Assembly: GCA_025966335.1 (NCBI GenBank) | Contig: JAICRS010000071.1 | Coordinates: 1 to 12,484 of the forward strand | Direction: 5' to 3' | Length of the DNA: 12,484 bases | Source: Nocardioidaceae bacterium | GTDB taxonomy: Bacteria; Actinomycetota; Actinomycetes; Propionibacteriales; Nocardioidaceae | Shown: positions 12,259 through 12,484 of the stretch, one piece after another | Layout: each line of letters starts with the position of its first letter | How positions within the stretch are numbered: position 1 is the first letter of the stretch | Position numbers and translations under genes: made by a program | The notes under the pieces: model-generated | Databases searched by the model: none | Told to the model about the DNA's origin: nothing | What the model saw: only the letters and a program-made list of their open reading frames with translations

Positions 12259-12300
12259 CGGCCGCGTCGTCAGGGGCACGACCTGGGTTCGCCCGGGTCG
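12255..12300. terminator. Tandem hairpins between bldC and the membrane-protein gene, one with a UUCG loop
   Basis: CGACCTGGG (12279-12287), loop TTCG (12288-12291) and CCCGGGTCG (12292-12300) make a 9-bp stem, counting one G-U pair, capped by an extra-stable UUCG tetraloop. Just upstream, CTGACG (12255-12260) and CGTCAG (12268-12273) form a 6-bp hairpin overlapping the bldC stop codon. This is the only structure in the 44-bp convergent gap and probably serves both genes. Confidence 0.75.
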
Positions 12301-12302
12301 GG

Positions 12303-12484
12303 TCATCGCAGCGCGCGCAGGTAGCCGGCGAACGCCCGGGCCTCCTGGACGCGGCGCTCCCACGTGACACCCATGCTGATCAGCATGGTGCCGGCCGCAG
12401 CGATCAGCACCCAGCGCGGCAGCGCGTCGCCGATGTGCGGCGCGGCGTGCCGGAGTACGACGCACGCGCCCACCGTGGCCGCGA
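12303..12484 (-). CDS. C-terminal end of an uncharacterised membrane protein (5' truncated by window)
   Basis: A minus-strand frame runs from the window edge to TGA at 12303-12305, giving 59 visible residues. It reads as a hydrophobic segment WVLIAAAGTMLISMGVTW (residues 24-41) followed by a basic amphipathic tail (ERRVQEARAFAGYLRALR). A final membrane span with a charged cytoplasmic tail is the natural reading. Similar endings (LPRW, hydrophobic span, TWE-R) occur, as I recall, in large actinobacterial integral membrane proteins of unknown function. The competing minus-strand frame, which runs on through bldC, is Arg/Ala-rich and looks like a shadow. The hairpin pair just after the stop supports a real gene end here. 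The start and family are outside the window. Confidence 0.55.
   Translation of the reverse strand, partial: AATVGACVVLRHAAPHIGDALPRWVLIAAAGTMLISMGVTWERRVQEARAFAGYLRALR

Noticed and set aside
11911..12484. Minus-strand open frame through bldC continuing the membrane protein
   Set aside because: That frame is Arg-rich and antisense to bldC; the neighbouring frame ending at 12303 gives a proper membrane segment and stops just before a terminator.
1..12484. CRISPR array, defence system, tRNA or rRNA
   Set aside because: No regularly spaced repeats, no Cas or defence domains and no tRNA-like cloverleaf or rRNA sequence were seen on either strand.

Overview
The window is GC-rich chromosomal DNA from an actinobacterium. 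The gene set (purL, an SCP_3 protein, purF-purM, a DUF3073 protein, valine/leucine dehydrogenase, bldC) matches the block I know from Streptomyces coelicolor (purF SCO4086, purM SCO4087, a DUF3073 gene, vdh SCO4089, bldC SCO4091) and partly from Mycobacterium tuberculosis (Rv0807-purF-purM-Rv0810c). The protein style and the TANNNT-start spacing suggest Nocardioidaceae or a relative. That family placement is inference.

Layout: (1) 1-1134, the C-terminal half of purL, closed by a strong convergent hairpin. (2) 1184-5775, three paralogous secreted proteins on the minus strand (called A, B and C here), each a signal peptide, a DUF1906 glycoside-hydrolase-like domain and two peptidoglycan-binding repeats. 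A small plus-strand SCP_3 gene lies between B and C. (3) 5946-7298, an M20 metallopeptidase, divergent from C and closed by a second hairpin whose arm sequence repeats that after purL. (4) 7402-10070, purF and purM with overlapping stop and start codons. (5) 10341-10541, a DUF3073 gene behind a SigH/SigR-like promoter and a structured leader. (6) 10663-11754, a branched-chain amino-acid dehydrogenase on the minus strand, divergent from bldC (12040-12258), with a repeat-rich regulatory gap between them. (7) The C-terminal end of a minus-strand membrane protein, convergent with bldC.

PurF, PurM and PurL are steps 1, 5 and 4 of de novo IMP synthesis, so the window is a purine biosynthesis locus. 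The DUF1906 proteins and the M20 peptidase separate purL from purF. The exported DUF1906/PG-binding proteins probably act at the cell wall. SCP_3 and DUF3073 are conserved actinobacterial companions of purF-purM with no established function. BldC is a developmental or global regulator.

The less ordinary signals are the triplication of cell-wall proteins inside a conserved purine block, the shared ACGTCATCCG terminator arm, the stress-type promoter and leader hairpin before DUF3073, and the 22-bp direct repeat upstream of the dehydrogenase. I see no CRISPR array, insertion sequence, phage gene, tRNA or rRNA. Nothing here is clearly a new defence or mobile system.
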